From NCBI RefSeq assembly GCF_004323595.1, contig NZ_AP019373.1, positions 2,418,001-2,482,000 on the forward strand: a stretch of DNA of 64,000 nt. The letters are read 5' to 3'. Every line of letters begins with the position of its first letter. The first letter of the stretch is position 1. Position numbers and translations under genes: made by a program. The DNA comes from Sulfuricystis thermophila. GTDB taxonomy: Bacteria; Pseudomonadota; Gammaproteobacteria; Burkholderiales; Rhodocyclaceae. The notes beneath the pieces are model-generated. The model was not told the origin of the DNA and made no database searches. It was given only the letters and a program-made list of their open reading frames with translations. This document shows positions 1-8,583 of this stretch, in pieces.

Positions 1-3
1 TCG

Positions 4-405
4 ATGCCGGCCACTTCTGCTCAAAACCCCAAAGTCGGCGCTGGCAGGACGGCACCCAGCGCGCAGAATCGCCTCGTCATCCAGATCAACGAGGACGACG
101 GCAAGAAATGGATGGCGGTGCTCGCCAACATCAGGAACATTCAGGCCGAGCTGGGAAAGAAGAATGTCGCCATCGCCGTCGTCGCCATTGGCAGCGGCCT
201 CGGCATGCTGAAGGCCGATTCGGTGGCGGCCAACGACGTGCTGGATGCCATCGCCGCCGGCGTCGAGTTCATTGCTTGCGGTAACTCGATGCAGGTGCAA
301 CATCTCACCGCCGACGATCTCGTCGAGGGCGTCAAAATCGCCAAGGCCGGTTATGTCGAGATCATGAAGCGCCAGCAGGCCGGCTGGATCTATCTGCGCC
401 CATGA
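4..405 (+). CDS. DsrE-fold family protein
   Basis: 133 residues resembling small DsrE/DsrF/TusD-fold proteins, which in known members act in sulfur relay or as small oligomeric folds of unclear role. After an N-terminal extension of about 22 residues the family pattern starts (RLVIQINEDDGKKW, then NIRNIQAELG). A central AIGSGLGML strand-turn follows, then a single conserved-looking Cys in FIACGNSMQ, the position of the reactive Cys in this family. The extension contains one copy of a 24-bp motif that recurs through the window (reads KVGAGRTAP). The stop overlaps the next start by 4 bases. It begins 3 bases into the window, so an upstream start cannot be excluded. Confidence 0.75.
   Translation: MPATSAQNPKVGAGRTAPSAQNRLVIQINEDDGKKWMAVLANIRNIQAELGKKNVAIAVVAIGSGLGMLKADSVAANDVLDAIAAGVEFIACGNSMQVQHLTADDLVEGVKIAKAGYVEIMKRQQAGWIYLRP
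31..54 (+). repeat. copy of the dispersed 24-bp motif, inside dsrE-like gene
   Basis: Reads AAAGTCGGCGCTGGC and then AGGACGGCA. It encodes KVGAGRTA in the N-terminal extension of the DsrE-like protein. Sense orientation relative to the gene. Confidence 0.6.
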
Positions 406-1052
406 TCGACTGGAACGCCATCGACACCGTCCTGCTCGACATGGACGGCACCCTGCTCGATCTCCATTTCGACAACCATTTCTGGCAAGCCCATGTGCCG
501 CTGCGTTATGCAGAAGCGAAAGGGCTGCCGCTCGATGCGGCGCGCGAGGCGCTGATGGCACGCTATTCAGCCCGCGCCGGCACACTCGACTGGTATTCGG
601 TCGACTACTGGGAAACCGAGCTGGAGCTCGACATCATGGCGCTCAAGGCGGAAGTGGCCCATCTGATTGCCGTGCATCCGTCGGTCGTCGCTTTCCTCGC
701 CCGGCTGCGAGAGCTGGGCAAACGCGTCGTCCTGGCGACCAATGCCCATCACAAGAGCATCACGCTGAAGATGGCGAAAACCGGGCTCGAACCGCATTTC
801 GATGCGATCGTCTCCGCCCACGCGCTCGGTTTCGCCAAAGAACAGCGTGGCTTCTGGGAAAAGTTGCGCGCCATCGAACCCTTCGCTCCCGAACGCACCC
901 TGCTCGTCGACGACAGCCTGCCGGTGCTCGATGCGGCGCGCGCTTACGGCATCCGGCATCTGATCTCGGTGCGCAGGCCCGATACGAAGCAGCCGCCGAA
1001 AGACACGCGCGATTATCTGGCGATTGACAGCTTCGAGGAATTGCTTACATAA
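402..1052 (+). CDS. HAD-superfamily hydrolase, GMP/IMP nucleotidase (YrfG) type
   Basis: 216 residues. HAD motif I is LLDMDGTLLD near residue 12, with both nucleophile and acid Asp. Motif II lies at VVLATNA and motif IV is LLVDDSLPVL near residue 168. The opening MIDWNAIDTVLLDMDGT and the overall length match YrfG-like 5'-nucleotidases that dephosphorylate GMP and IMP in the cytoplasm. Its ATG overlaps the DsrE stop (ATGA), so the two are probably co-translated. The stop codon abuts the Fur-box-like palindrome that precedes feoB, so transcription probably restarts after this gene. Substrate is inferred from similarity only. Confidence 0.82.
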   Translation: MIDWNAIDTVLLDMDGTLLDLHFDNHFWQAHVPLRYAEAKGLPLDAAREALMARYSARAGTLDWYSVDYWETELELDIMALKAEVAHLIAVHPSVVAFLARLRELGKRVVLATNAHHKSITLKMAKTGLEPHFDAIVSAHALGFAKEQRGFWEKLRAIEPFAPERTLLVDDSLPVLDAARAYGIRHLISVRRPDTKQPPKDTRDYLAIDSFEELLT

Positions 1053-1069
1053 TGAGAACAATTCTCAAA
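1051..1069. promoter_or_regulatory. Fur-box-like palindrome
   Basis: AATGAGAACAATTCTCAAA is a near-perfect inverted repeat (TGAGAA-CAA-TTCTCA). It matches the NATGAGAAT-N-ATTCTCATN form of the ferric uptake regulator box. It starts inside the stop codon of the nucleotidase gene and lies 17 bases before the proposed start of the FeoB-like gene, where Fur with Fe2+ would repress an iron importer. Confidence 0.6.
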
Positions 1070-1085
1070 TAAGCAGTTCACGATC

Positions 1086-3143
1086 TTGTCCTCTTCTTCT
1101 CTGCGGCCTCCCCATACCTTTCCCCTCGCCGGCCCCCTGTTGCGCGGCAGCCGCTGTCCGCGCGTGGCGATCATTGGCCAGGCGCGCGCAGGCAAGAGCC
1201 GCATCTTCCGCGCCGCTTCGAGCACGGCCGTGCGTCACGAGCGACTGGCGGGCGTCGGCCCGGCCTACGAGGAGTGCCTCGTCGATGTCGGCCTCGACCA
1301 GATTTCGCTCGTCGATCTGCCGCCCGTCGAAACCTTTCACACCCTGTCGAACGACACGGCGGTGATCCTCAAATACCTGCTGTGGGGCGACCGCTGGCCG
1401 GCGATCGCCCGGCATGAGGCCCACCAGCCGGCACAATCCTTCGCCGCGCCGGACGTCTTGCTGTTGGTGATGGATGCCACGGCGTTGGAGCGCGACCTGG
1501 AACTCGCGCTGGAGCTCGCGCAGATCGGCAAACCCATGGTCGTCGCGTTGAACCGCATGGATGAAGCGCGCGCCAAGCGCATGTTCATCAATGTCGGTGC
1601 ATTGGCCGAGAAGCTCGGCGCACCGGTCGTGCCGACCGTCGCCCACATGGGGCTGGGACTTGCAGATTTGTTTTCCACCGTCGTGCGCGCCGCGCGTGAA
1701 AAACGCGCCCCGACACCACAACCGCCGTCACCCTACATTGCGGCCCATCTGGCGCCCATCGCCGAGATCGCCAGAGACCCCGGCGTGGTCGATGCCTTCG
1801 CGGTGCCGGCCAGTTTCCTCGCCCTGCAACTGGCCGAGAACGACGATTATTTCGCCCAGGAACTGCGCTGCCATTTCCCGAAGCTCCATCAGTCCCTGCT
1901 CGCAGCGCGCGAGGCCGCCGATGCGGTACTGCCGCGTCCCTTGGGCGAGGAGATCCATGCCGACCGGCATCACCGTGCCGCGCTGCTCTTCGAGGCCGTC
2001 TCGCGGCCGGGTGGCGGCGAGAAGCTGCCCGCCTGGCAACGCTGGCTGGACGAGCTCTTTCTGCATCCACGCTGGGGCTTCGCCGGCACGCTGGCGGTGT
2101 TTGCGCTGGTGCTGTTCTTCGTCTTCGAAGTCAGCAGCTGGCTCGATAGTCACACCGTCGCGCGGCTGATCGCCTGGGCCGAACCCTGGCAGCCGACCGA
2201 TCTTGCCGGCGTCATCCTGCGCGCGGTGGCAGACGGCCTGATCGGACTCGCCGGCATCGTCATTCCCTACATGATCCCACTCGTGCTGCTGCTCGCTTTT
2301 CTCGAAGAGTCGGGCATCATGCACCGCGTCGCCTTCGTCGTCGATCGCGGCTTTCACCAGCTGGGGCTGCACGGCGGCGTGGCGCTGCCGTTTTTGATGG
2401 GCTTGGGCTGCAACGTGCCGGCGCTCGCCGCCACGGCGGCCGTCACCCACGGCCGCGACCGCACCGTCGCGGCGCTGTTGATCACCTTCCTGCCCTGTTC
2501 GGCACGCTCGGCGATCATCCTCGCGTTGGGCGGCAAGTATCTCGGCGGCTTCGGGGTGTTTGCGCTGTTCATGCTGGCCCCCATCGTCGTCAGCCTGATC
2601 GGCAAGCTGCTCAAACATCGCTACCCGGAAACCACGCCGGGCATGATCCAGCACATCCCGCCCTATGCGCTGCCCGGAATACGCCGGCTCGCGTGGCTCA
2701 CCTGGGACAGAAGTCGCGACATCGTCACCATCGTGCTGCCCCTGCTCGTCATCGGCAGCGTCGTGCTCGCATTGCTCGCGCACTTTGGCATGGATCGCTG
2801 GATCAACCTCGCCTTGACCCCGATCACCCACTGGTGGCTGGGGCTGCCCGTGGTGCTCGGCGTGCCGATCCTGTTCGGGGTCCTACGCAAGGAGCTGTCG
2901 CTGTTGATGGTGTTCCAGGCACTCGGCACGCAGGAACTCGCCGGCGTGCTCGACACGACGCAGATCGCCACCTTCCTCGCCTTCCTCACTTTCTACGTGC
3001 CTTGCGTCTCGACTTTTGCGATGATGCTCAAGCTGCTCGGCAAGCGCGAGGCATTCTTCTCGGTCGCGCTGTCGATCGGCGCGGCATTGGCGGTGGCCAT
3101 GGCAGTGCGGCTGCCGCTGGAACTGATCGACTGGGTTTTCTGA
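1086..3143 (+). CDS. feoB: FeoB-like ferrous iron transporter with degenerate G domain
   Basis: 685 residues. The N-terminal GTPase region keeps a P-loop (GQARAGKS near residue 35) and an NRMD guanine-specificity motif. The G3 motif reads DLPPVETF where FeoB normally has DLPGTYSL. The membrane half carries both FeoB gate regions: LGCNVPALAAT with FLPCSARSA near residues 440-470, and FYVPCVSTF near 635, each with the pore Cys-containing motif. Role: Fe2+ import across the inner membrane. No FeoA or FeoC is adjacent. The start is TTG with a weak ribosome binding site; a GTG about 26 codons downstream, just before the P-loop, is an alternative. The upstream Fur-box-like site supports an iron role. 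The altered G domain may hydrolyse GTP poorly. Confidence 0.85.
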   Translation: MSSSSLRPPHTFPLAGPLLRGSRCPRVAIIGQARAGKSRIFRAASSTAVRHERLAGVGPAYEECLVDVGLDQISLVDLPPVETFHTLSNDTAVILKYLLWGDRWPAIARHEAHQPAQSFAAPDVLLLVMDATALERDLELALELAQIGKPMVVALNRMDEARAKRMFINVGALAEKLGAPVVPTVAHMGLGLADLFSTVVRAAREKRAPTPQPPSPYIAAHLAPIAEIARDPGVVDAFAVPASFLALQLAENDDYFAQELRCHFPKLHQSLLAAREAADAVLPRPLGEEIHADRHHRAALLFEAVSRPGGGEKLPAWQRWLDELFLHPRWGFAGTLAVFALVLFFVFEVSSWLDSHTVARLIAWAEPWQPTDLAGVILRAVADGLIGLAGIVIPYMIPLVLLLAFLEESGIMHRVAFVVDRGFHQLGLHGGVALPFLMGLGCNVPALAATAAVTHGRDRTVAALLITFLPCSARSAIILALGGKYLGGFGVFALFMLAPIVVSLIGKLLKHRYPETTPGMIQHIPPYALPGIRRLAWLTWDRSRDIVTIVLPLLVIGSVVLALLAHFGMDRWINLALTPITHWWLGLPVVLGVPILFGVLRKELSLLMVFQALGTQELAGVLDTTQIATFLAFLTFYVPCVSTFAMMLKLLGKREAFFSVALSIGAALAVAMAVRLPLELIDWVF

Positions 3144-3155
3144 CGGCGCTGGCGT

Positions 3156-4091
3156 TCAGCTGATCAGTGCCAATACCAGCGGCGTGGTCACCGACGACAG
3201 CAGCGTCGAGAGCACCAGGCCGGCAGCGACCGGTCCCTGTAGGCTGCGGAACTGCTGCGCCATCACATAGACGTTGATGCCCATCGCCAGCGAAGCGAGC
3301 AGCGTCACCACCCGGGTTTCCAGCGGCGGCAGGCCGAGTGCGCGCGCCAGCAGCCAGACGACGAGCGGTTGCACGGCGAGCTTGATGGCGCAGATCGCCA
3401 GACTCTGGTTCAGCCCCTCGCGGATGCGGTAGGCGGCGAGCCCCATGCCCAGTGCGACGAGCGAAAACGGCACGGCGCCCTGGCCGAGCATCTCCAGCGG
3501 CACGTCGATGAACGCGGGTAGCGGGATGCCGGCAAAGCCCCACAGCGTGCCGGCGAGAATCGAGGCGACGATCGGGTTGGTGAGCACGCCGCGCGCGGTC
3601 TTGCCGAAGCCATGCAGGGAAAAATCGCCATGGCGCGCCCATTCGACCGAGACGGTGACGAGCGTCCAGAGGATCAAGGCGTTGAAGACGATGACCAGCG
3701 ACACCGCAGGCAAGGCGGCATCGCCGAGCGTGGTCTTGGCGATCGCGATGCCGAGCATCACGTTGTTGGAGAACACGCCGCCGAGCGCGAACACCGACTG
3801 CGCGATGCCGTCGAGCCGAAAGACGAAAAGCGCAACCAACCGGCCAATCACGAAGACGACCAGACAGCCGCCAAAGAAGGCCGCGAGCAGGCGCAGATCG
3901 ACCGCCGGCAAGCGCGAGAAACCGCTCATCATGCGGAACAGCAGTGCCGGCAGGGCCACGGCATACGCGAAGCGGCCAAGCGCCTCGCCGACCGAATCCG
4001 GCCAGCGCCTAGAGCGCGCCAGCAGATAGCCCAGCAGCACCAGCAGGAACAGCGGGCTGGCGAGCGAAAAATGCTGAAGAAAGCCGGACAT
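3156..4091 (-). CDS. AEC family (auxin efflux carrier-like) transporter
   Basis: 311 residues with about ten hydrophobic segments in the two-bundle arrangement of the AEC family. It opens with LASPLFLLVLLGYLLAR, has the central NNVMLGIAI segment that follows the first bundle, and ends VAAGLVLSTLLSSVTTPLVLALI, as in YfdV/MdcF-like permeases. These inner-membrane carriers export or exchange small organic acids; the substrate here is unknown. Convergent with feoB across a 12-base gap. Single gene; a 175-bp palindromic element lies upstream of its start. Confidence 0.8.
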   Translation of the reverse strand: MSGFLQHFSLASPLFLLVLLGYLLARSRRWPDSVGEALGRFAYAVALPALLFRMMSGFSRLPAVDLRLLAAFFGGCLVVFVIGRLVALFVFRLDGIAQSVFALGGVFSNNVMLGIAIAKTTLGDAALPAVSLVIVFNALILWTLVTVSVEWARHGDFSLHGFGKTARGVLTNPIVASILAGTLWGFAGIPLPAFIDVPLEMLGQGAVPFSLVALGMGLAAYRIREGLNQSLAICAIKLAVQPLVVWLLARALGLPPLETRVVTLLASLAMGINVYVMAQQFRSLQGPVAAGLVLSTLLSSVTTPLVLALIS

Positions 4092-4131
4092 GTGCCGTCC
4101 TAATAGTCATGGTTCAGAAACTAGCCCTGCG

Positions 4132-4306
4132 GATGAAACCGGTGGGCCGTGAGGCGATTTGTGAGCGCATGTCGGCGGCCGTGGGTGAAGGGCGCGGATA
4201 AGGCAGCCACTTGTCTGAGCGGAGCGAGTTGTGGCTGCCCCGCGCCCAAACCCTACCGGCCGCCCTATGCGCGAACCATGAGCCGAACGGCCCACCGGTT
4301 TTCATC
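4132..4306. repeat. 175-bp imperfect long palindrome
   Basis: The outer arms 4132-4150 (GATGAAACCGGTGGGCCGT) and 4287-4306 are inverted copies differing by one inserted A. Pairing continues inward with mismatches (GCGCAT, GGCGGCCG and GGGCGCGG blocks) to an inner stem GGCAGCCAC / GTGGCTGCC around GTCTGAGCGGAGCGAG. Such a structure suggests a foldback, MITE-like or REP-type element, or a structured RNA. No ORF of interest and no target-site duplication could be established. It occupies most of the 281-base gap between the AEC and VOC genes. Confidence 0.6.
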
Positions 4307-4335
4307 TCCAGTTCTGTTTCACGCTAAACCTCGAC

Positions 4336-4361
4336 GGCGGGACGGCAACTGCCGTCCCGCC
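4336..4361 (-). terminator. terminator-like hairpin after the lgt-VOC operon
   Basis: Perfect 12-bp stem (GGCGGGACGGCA / TGCCGTCCCGCC) with a 2-base loop, beginning 11 bases downstream of the VOC gene stop on the minus strand. One arm is the tail of the dispersed 24-bp motif. No U-run follows, so intrinsic termination is uncertain; transcript 3'-end protection is possible. Confidence 0.5.
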
Positions 4362-4373
4362 AGCGCCGACTTT
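4350..4373 (-). repeat. copy of the dispersed 24-bp motif at a gene 3' end
   Basis: On the minus strand reads AAAGTCGGCGCTGGC and then GGGACGGCA. It starts on the last base of the VOC gene stop codon and forms one arm of the following hairpin. Sense orientation relative to that gene. Confidence 0.65.
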
Positions 4374-4837
4374 TACTCACCCAACGCCGCAATCACCTCG
4401 GGAGGAGCTTGGACGAGCTCAATCAACACGCCCTCGCCGGCGATCGGGAACTCCTCGCTCGCCTTCGGATGTAGAAAGCAGATGTCGTAACCCGCTGCGC
4501 CCTTGCGGATGCCGCCCGGTGCGAAACGCACGCCCTGCGCCGTGAGCCATTCGACCGCCTTCGGCAGGTCATCGATCCACAGGCCGACATGGTTGAGTGG
4601 CGTCGTGTGCACCGCCGGCTTCTTTTCCGGGTCGAGCGGCTGCATCAAATCCACTTCGACCTTGTGCGCGCCCTGGCCGATCGCGCAGATGTCTTCATCG
4701 ACGTTCTCGCGCTCGGAAACGAAGTTGCCGGTCACCGCGAGGCCGAGCATGTCGACCCACAGCCGGCGCAGCTTCTCTTTCGACGGCCCGCCGATGGCGA
4801 TCTGCTGGATGCCCAGCACCCTGAATGGTCTGGTCAT
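4373..4837 (-). CDS. VOC (glyoxalase/epimerase-like) family protein
   Basis: 154 residues with the two beta-alpha-beta-beta-beta modules of the vicinal oxygen chelate fold. The second module keeps a likely metal His ([10 protein letters not shown]) and Glu (VLIELVQAP). At the usual first metal His the first module has Gln ([10 protein letters not shown]), so the metal site may be altered. The pattern is closest to lactoylglutathione lyase/methylmalonyl-CoA epimerase-like proteins, but the substrate cannot be assigned. Its ATG overlaps the lgt stop (ATGA), so it is translated from the lgt message. The stop codon is followed at once by the dispersed motif and a hairpin. Confidence 0.75.
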   Translation of the reverse strand: MTRPFRVLGIQQIAIGGPSKEKLRRLWVDMLGLAVTGNFVSERENVDEDICAIGQGAHKVEVDLMQPLDPEKKPAVHTTPLNHVGLWIDDLPKAVEWLTAQGVRFAPGGIRKGAAGYDICFLHPKASEEFPIAGEGVLIELVQAPPEVIAALGE

Positions 4838-5616
4838 TGTTTTCTCCCTCTGACGAATAGAACGATGCCGATGACGATCATCGGCAAGGACAGCCACTGC
4901 CCCATGCTGACGACGTAGGAAACGCCGAAGATGCCATGATCCGGCTCGCGGAAATATTCCCCACACCAGCGCGCCACGCCATAGCCGATCAAAAACAGTG
5001 CCGAGACCTGCCCGCGCGGCCGCTGTCGCGACGAAAACCACCACAAGAGCGCCCACAGCAGCAGGCCTTCGCCGCAGGCCTGATAGAGCTGCGAGGGATG
5101 GCGCGGCAGACCATCGACCTGCGGAAAGACCATCGCCCACGGCAGATCGGGCGAAGCGACGCGGCCCCATAGCTCGCCGTTGATGAAGTTGCCGATGCGT
5201 CCGAGCCCCAGCCCGATCGGCACCAGCGGCGCGATGAAATCGGTGAGCTGCCAGAAGCCCAAGCCATGTTTTCTTGCATAGAGCCCGACGGCGACGAGCA
5301 CGCCGAGAAAGCCGCCATGGAAGCTCATGCCGCCCTTCCAGACCGCAAAGATTTCCAGCGGATGCGCGAAGTAGTAGGCCGGCTCGTAGAACAGCACCTG
5401 GCCGAGCCGACCGCCGATCACCACGCCGAGCACACCGTAGAACAGCAGATCGTCGATGTGCTGCGGTGTGAGGCCATGCCAGGGCTGCAGCAGCGCGCGA
5501 CGTTTGCCGAGCACGAGGAAGGCGAGGAAGGCAGCGAGATACATCAACCCATACCAGCGCACGGCGAGCGGGCCAAGACTAACGGCGACGGGATCGAACT
5601 GCGGGTGGATGAGCAT
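4834..5616 (-). CDS. lgt: prolipoprotein diacylglyceryl transferase
   Basis: 260 residues, the usual Lgt length. It carries the Lgt signature [14 protein letters not shown] near residue 140, the SFHGGFLG segment with the essential His near residue 100, and about seven membrane segments. Lgt transfers diacylglycerol from phosphatidylglycerol to the lipobox Cys of prelipoproteins at the inner membrane, the first step of lipoprotein maturation. It is divergent from ilvD across 62 bases and first in a two-gene operon with the VOC gene. Confidence 0.97.
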   Translation of the reverse strand: MLIHPQFDPVAVSLGPLAVRWYGLMYLAAFLAFLVLGKRRALLQPWHGLTPQHIDDLLFYGVLGVVIGGRLGQVLFYEPAYYFAHPLEIFAVWKGGMSFHGGFLGVLVAVGLYARKHGLGFWQLTDFIAPLVPIGLGLGRIGNFINGELWGRVASPDLPWAMVFPQVDGLPRHPSQLYQACGEGLLLWALLWWFSSRQRPRGQVSALFLIGYGVARWCGEYFREPDHGIFGVSYVVSMGQWLSLPMIVIGIVLFVRGRKQ

Positions 5617-5678
5617 GGGCAGGCGGCAAGGGCTAAACTAACGAAACGCATTCTACGTTGCCAGCAAAGGAGTCCTCG

Positions 5679-7529
5679 ATGCCCGTCTATCGTTCCCATA
5701 CCTCGACCCATGGCCGCAACATGGCCGGCGCGCGTGCGCTCTGGCGCGCCACCGGCATGAAGGATGGCGACTTCGACAAACCGATCATCGCCGTCGTCAA
5801 TTCCTTCACCCAGTTCGTGCCGGGGCATGTGCATCTGAAGGACATGGGCCAACTCGTCGCCCGTCAGATCGAGGCAGCCGGGGGCGTCGCGAAGGAATTC
5901 AACACCATCGCCATCGACGATGGCATCGCGATGGGCCACGGCGGCATGCTCTATAGCCTTCCCAGCCGCGATCTGATCGCCGATTCGGTCGAATACATGT
6001 GCAATGCGCATACCGTCGATGCGATGGTCTGCATTTCGAACTGCGACAAGATCACCCCGGGCATGCTGATGGCGGCCCTGCGCCTCAACATTCCCGCCGT
6101 GTTCGTTTCCGGCGGGCCGATGGAGGCCGGCAAGGTGCGCTGGCATGGCGAGACGCGCAAGGTCGATCTGATCGATGCGATGATCGAGGCCGCCGACCCG
6201 AAGAATTCCGACCGGGAAGTGGCAGCGATGGAGCGCTCGGCCTGCCCGACCTGCGGCTCCTGCTCGGGCATGTTCACCGCCAATTCGATGAACTGCCTGG
6301 CGGAAGCCCTGGGGCTGGCGCTGCCCGGCAACGGCACGCTGGTGGCGACGCATGCCGACCGCGAAAAGCTGTTCGTCAAGGCAGGCGCCTTGATCGTGGC
6401 GCTCGCCAAACGCTATTACGAACACGACGACGCCAGCGTGCTGCCGCGTTCGATCGCCAACTTCCAGGCCTTCGAGAACGCGATGAGCCTCGACATCGCG
6501 ATGGGCGGCTCGACCAACACCGTGCTGCATCTGCTCGCCTGCGCGCAGGAAGCCGGGGTGAATTTCACGATGGCCGACATCGACCGGCTGTCGCGCAAGG
6601 TGCCAAACCTCTGCAAGGTCGCGCCCTCGACGCAGAAATACCACATGGAAGACGTGCATCGCGCCGGCGGCATCATGGCCATCCTCGGCGAGCTCGAGCG
6701 CGCCGGCCTGATCCACCGCGACTGCCCGACCGTGCTCTATCCTTCGATGGGCGAGCAGATCGATCTGTGCGACGTGCGCCGCAATGCCGACAAAAAGGTG
6801 CATGAGTTCTACCGCGCCGCGCCCGGTGGCGTGCCGACACAGGTCGCCTTCTCGCAATCGCGCCGCTATCCGACGCTCGATCTCGACCGAGAAAACGGCT
6901 GCATCCGCGATATCGAGCACGCCTACTCGAAAGACGGGGGGCTCGCGGTGCTGTTCGGCAACATCGCCGAGAAGGGCTGCATCGTCAAGACCGCCGGCGT
7001 CGATGAATCGATCCTCAAATTCACCGGCCGCGCCCGCGTCTGCGAATCGCAGGAAGAGGCGGTGGAGAAAATTCTCGGCGGCCAGATTCAACCCGGCGAC
7101 GTGGTGGTGATTCGCTATGAAGGCCCGAAGGGCGGTCCAGGCATGCAGGAGATGCTTTATCCCACCTCGTATCTGAAGTCGATGGGCCTGGGCAAGCAAT
7201 GCGCATTGCTCACTGACGGGCGTTTCTCCGGCGGCACCTCTGGCTTGTCGATTGGCCATGTCTCTCCGGAAGCGGCCGCCGGCGGGGCGATCGCGCTGGT
7301 CGAAGAAGGCGACACGATCGAGATCGACATCCCCAACCGCCGCATCGAACTCAAAGTCGACAAGTCGGCGCTGGCGAGACGGCACGCCGCGATGCTCGCG
7401 AAAGGGGAACGCGCCTGGAAACCGGCCAAACGCGAACGTGCGGTCTCGAATGCGCTCAAGGTCTATGCGGCGATGGCGACCTCGGCCGATACCGGTGCCG
7501 TGCGCGACGTGTCACGATTGCAACATTGA
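5679..7529 (+). CDS. ilvD: dihydroxy-acid dehydratase
   Basis: 616 residues, equal to the E. coli enzyme. It converts 2,3-dihydroxy-3-methylbutanoate or -pentanoate to the 2-oxo acids in valine/isoleucine synthesis. Visible are the Fe-S cluster Cys regions ([15 protein letters not shown] near 120, [18 protein letters not shown] near 195), the [10 protein letters not shown] motif and the C-terminal [16 protein letters not shown] motifs. The ATG at 5679 is chosen over the in-frame TTG at 5658 because AAAGGAG lies just ahead of it. A 24-bp dispersed-motif match lies at 7361-7384 (KSALARRHA). No other ilv gene is adjacent. Confidence 0.97.
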   Translation: MPVYRSHTSTHGRNMAGARALWRATGMKDGDFDKPIIAVVNSFTQFVPGHVHLKDMGQLVARQIEAAGGVAKEFNTIAIDDGIAMGHGGMLYSLPSRDLIADSVEYMCNAHTVDAMVCISNCDKITPGMLMAALRLNIPAVFVSGGPMEAGKVRWHGETRKVDLIDAMIEAADPKNSDREVAAMERSACPTCGSCSGMFTANSMNCLAEALGLALPGNGTLVATHADREKLFVKAGALIVALAKRYYEHDDASVLPRSIANFQAFENAMSLDIAMGGSTNTVLHLLACAQEAGVNFTMADIDRLSRKVPNLCKVAPSTQKYHMEDVHRAGGIMAILGELERAGLIHRDCPTVLYPSMGEQIDLCDVRRNADKKVHEFYRAAPGGVPTQVAFSQSRRYPTLDLDRENGCIRDIEHAYSKDGGLAVLFGNIAEKGCIVKTAGVDESILKFTGRARVCESQEEAVEKILGGQIQPGDVVVIRYEGPKGGPGMQEMLYPTSYLKSMGLGKQCALLTDGRFSGGTSGLSIGHVSPEAAAGGAIALVEEGDTIEIDIPNRRIELKVDKSALARRHAAMLAKGERAWKPAKRERAVSNALKVYAAMATSADTGAVRDVSRLQH

Positions 7530-7548
7530 GTTATTTGGGAGGCAACCA

Positions 7549-8148
7549 ATGGCGCTACCGCAACGTCGCGATGATCGGCATTACACCTATGCCGATTACC
7601 TCACCTGGGATGACGATCTGCGCTGGGAGCTGATCGATGGCCGGGCGTTCGCGATGGCGCCAGCGCCATCATTGCGTCACCAAGATTACGCCGGACGTAT
7701 CTATGCCCAGGCTTTGTCTGCCTTGCGCGGCAAGCCCTGTCGGGTCTTCATCGCACCGGTCGATGTGCGCCTGCCCAAGCCTGGCCAAAGCGTCGAAAAG
7801 ACCGATACCGTTGTCCAGCCGGACGTGCTGGCCGTCTGCGATCCGGCCAAGCTCGACGAAAAAGGCGTGACCGGCGCCCCCGACTGGGTCGTCGAAGTGC
7901 TCTCACCGACGACCGCTTCGCATGACAACATCCTCAAGCGCCGCGTCTATGAGGAGGCCGGCGTGCGTGAATACTGGCTCGTGCATCCCGACGATCGGCT
8001 GGTGTTCATCTACCGGCTCATCGATGGCGCTTACGGCAAGCCGGAGATTCAGGACTTGACGGGCACGACGCCCATCGCTGCGCTTCCGGACGTCATCATC
8101 GACTGGGACGCGATCGTCGGCGCTTTTCCGCAGGCAGCATCGCCGTGA
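7549..8148 (+). CDS. Uma2-type (DUF820) PD-(D/E)XK nuclease-like protein
   Basis: 199 residues with the Uma2 pattern: opening YTYADYLTWDDDLRWELIDG, central VQPDVLAVCDPAK, then PDWVVEVLSPTTASHD and YEEAGVREYWLVHP. The Asp in QPD and the Glu in VVEVLSP are the PD-(D/E)XK-like acidic residues. Uma2 proteins are abundant in cyanobacteria and scattered in proteobacteria; their role is unknown. The ATG has GGGAGG six bases upstream. It follows ilvD by 19 bases and overlaps the next gene (GTGA), so it may be transcribed with ilvD, though no functional link is evident. Confidence 0.8.
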   Translation: MALPQRRDDRHYTYADYLTWDDDLRWELIDGRAFAMAPAPSLRHQDYAGRIYAQALSALRGKPCRVFIAPVDVRLPKPGQSVEKTDTVVQPDVLAVCDPAKLDEKGVTGAPDWVVEVLSPTTASHDNILKRRVYEEAGVREYWLVHPDDRLVFIYRLIDGAYGKPEIQDLTGTTPIAALPDVIIDWDAIVGAFPQAASP

Positions 8149-8564
8149 GTGAATTTCAGGCGCTCTTCTCCGGCCGGCTGTGGTCGGTGATGTCCTGGGA
8201 GCAGCTCGATGCCTTCTGGAAGCGCATCGATCCGGCGGCAGGATGGTATGTCTATGCCGTCGGCGAGCCGCCGCCGACCGAACCCGCTTCGGCCGAGGCA
8301 GTCGCCGCGTTCATCGAAAAGATCGACGCGCTGCTGCGCCGCGAACATCATCACGACTATTGCGGCATCGTCTATGCCGATCAACTCGATGCGCCGAGCT
8401 TCGTGAAGATCTTCGACCCGAACAATCTCGGCGTATCCTGCGGCTTTTCTGACAACCCGCCGCTGCCCGGCTGGATCCTCTGTCGGGTGCCACCAGAGGA
8501 TCTGCGGCCCGCCGCGCCCTTGCCCGAGGGCCGCAAGCGCTGGTGGCGCGCACTCTTTGGCTGA
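8145..8564 (+). CDS. conserved hypothetical protein
   Basis: 139 residues starting at GTG, overlapping the stop of the Uma2-type gene by 4 bases. No membrane segment or signal peptide. The sequence is aromatic-rich (MSWEQLDAFWKRIDPAAGWYVY), has an HHHDYCG stretch near residue 66, and FVKIFDPNNLGVSCG followed by PPLPGWILCRVPPEDL. I do not recognise a family. Translational coupling to the gene before it and a 19-base gap to the CheZ-like gene place it in the middle of a small operon. Confidence 0.65.
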   Translation: MSEFQALFSGRLWSVMSWEQLDAFWKRIDPAAGWYVYAVGEPPPTEPASAEAVAAFIEKIDALLRREHHHDYCGIVYADQLDAPSFVKIFDPNNLGVSCGFSDNPPLPGWILCRVPPEDLRPAAPLPEGRKRWWRALFG

Positions 8565-8583
8565 TTTTCGAAGGGGAGAAACG

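Noticed and set aside
5544-7385. 613-codon open frame antisense to ilvD
   Set aside because: Shadow of the high-GC third positions of ilvD; the translation is Arg/His/Asp-rich with no domain, and ilvD on the plus strand is unmistakable.
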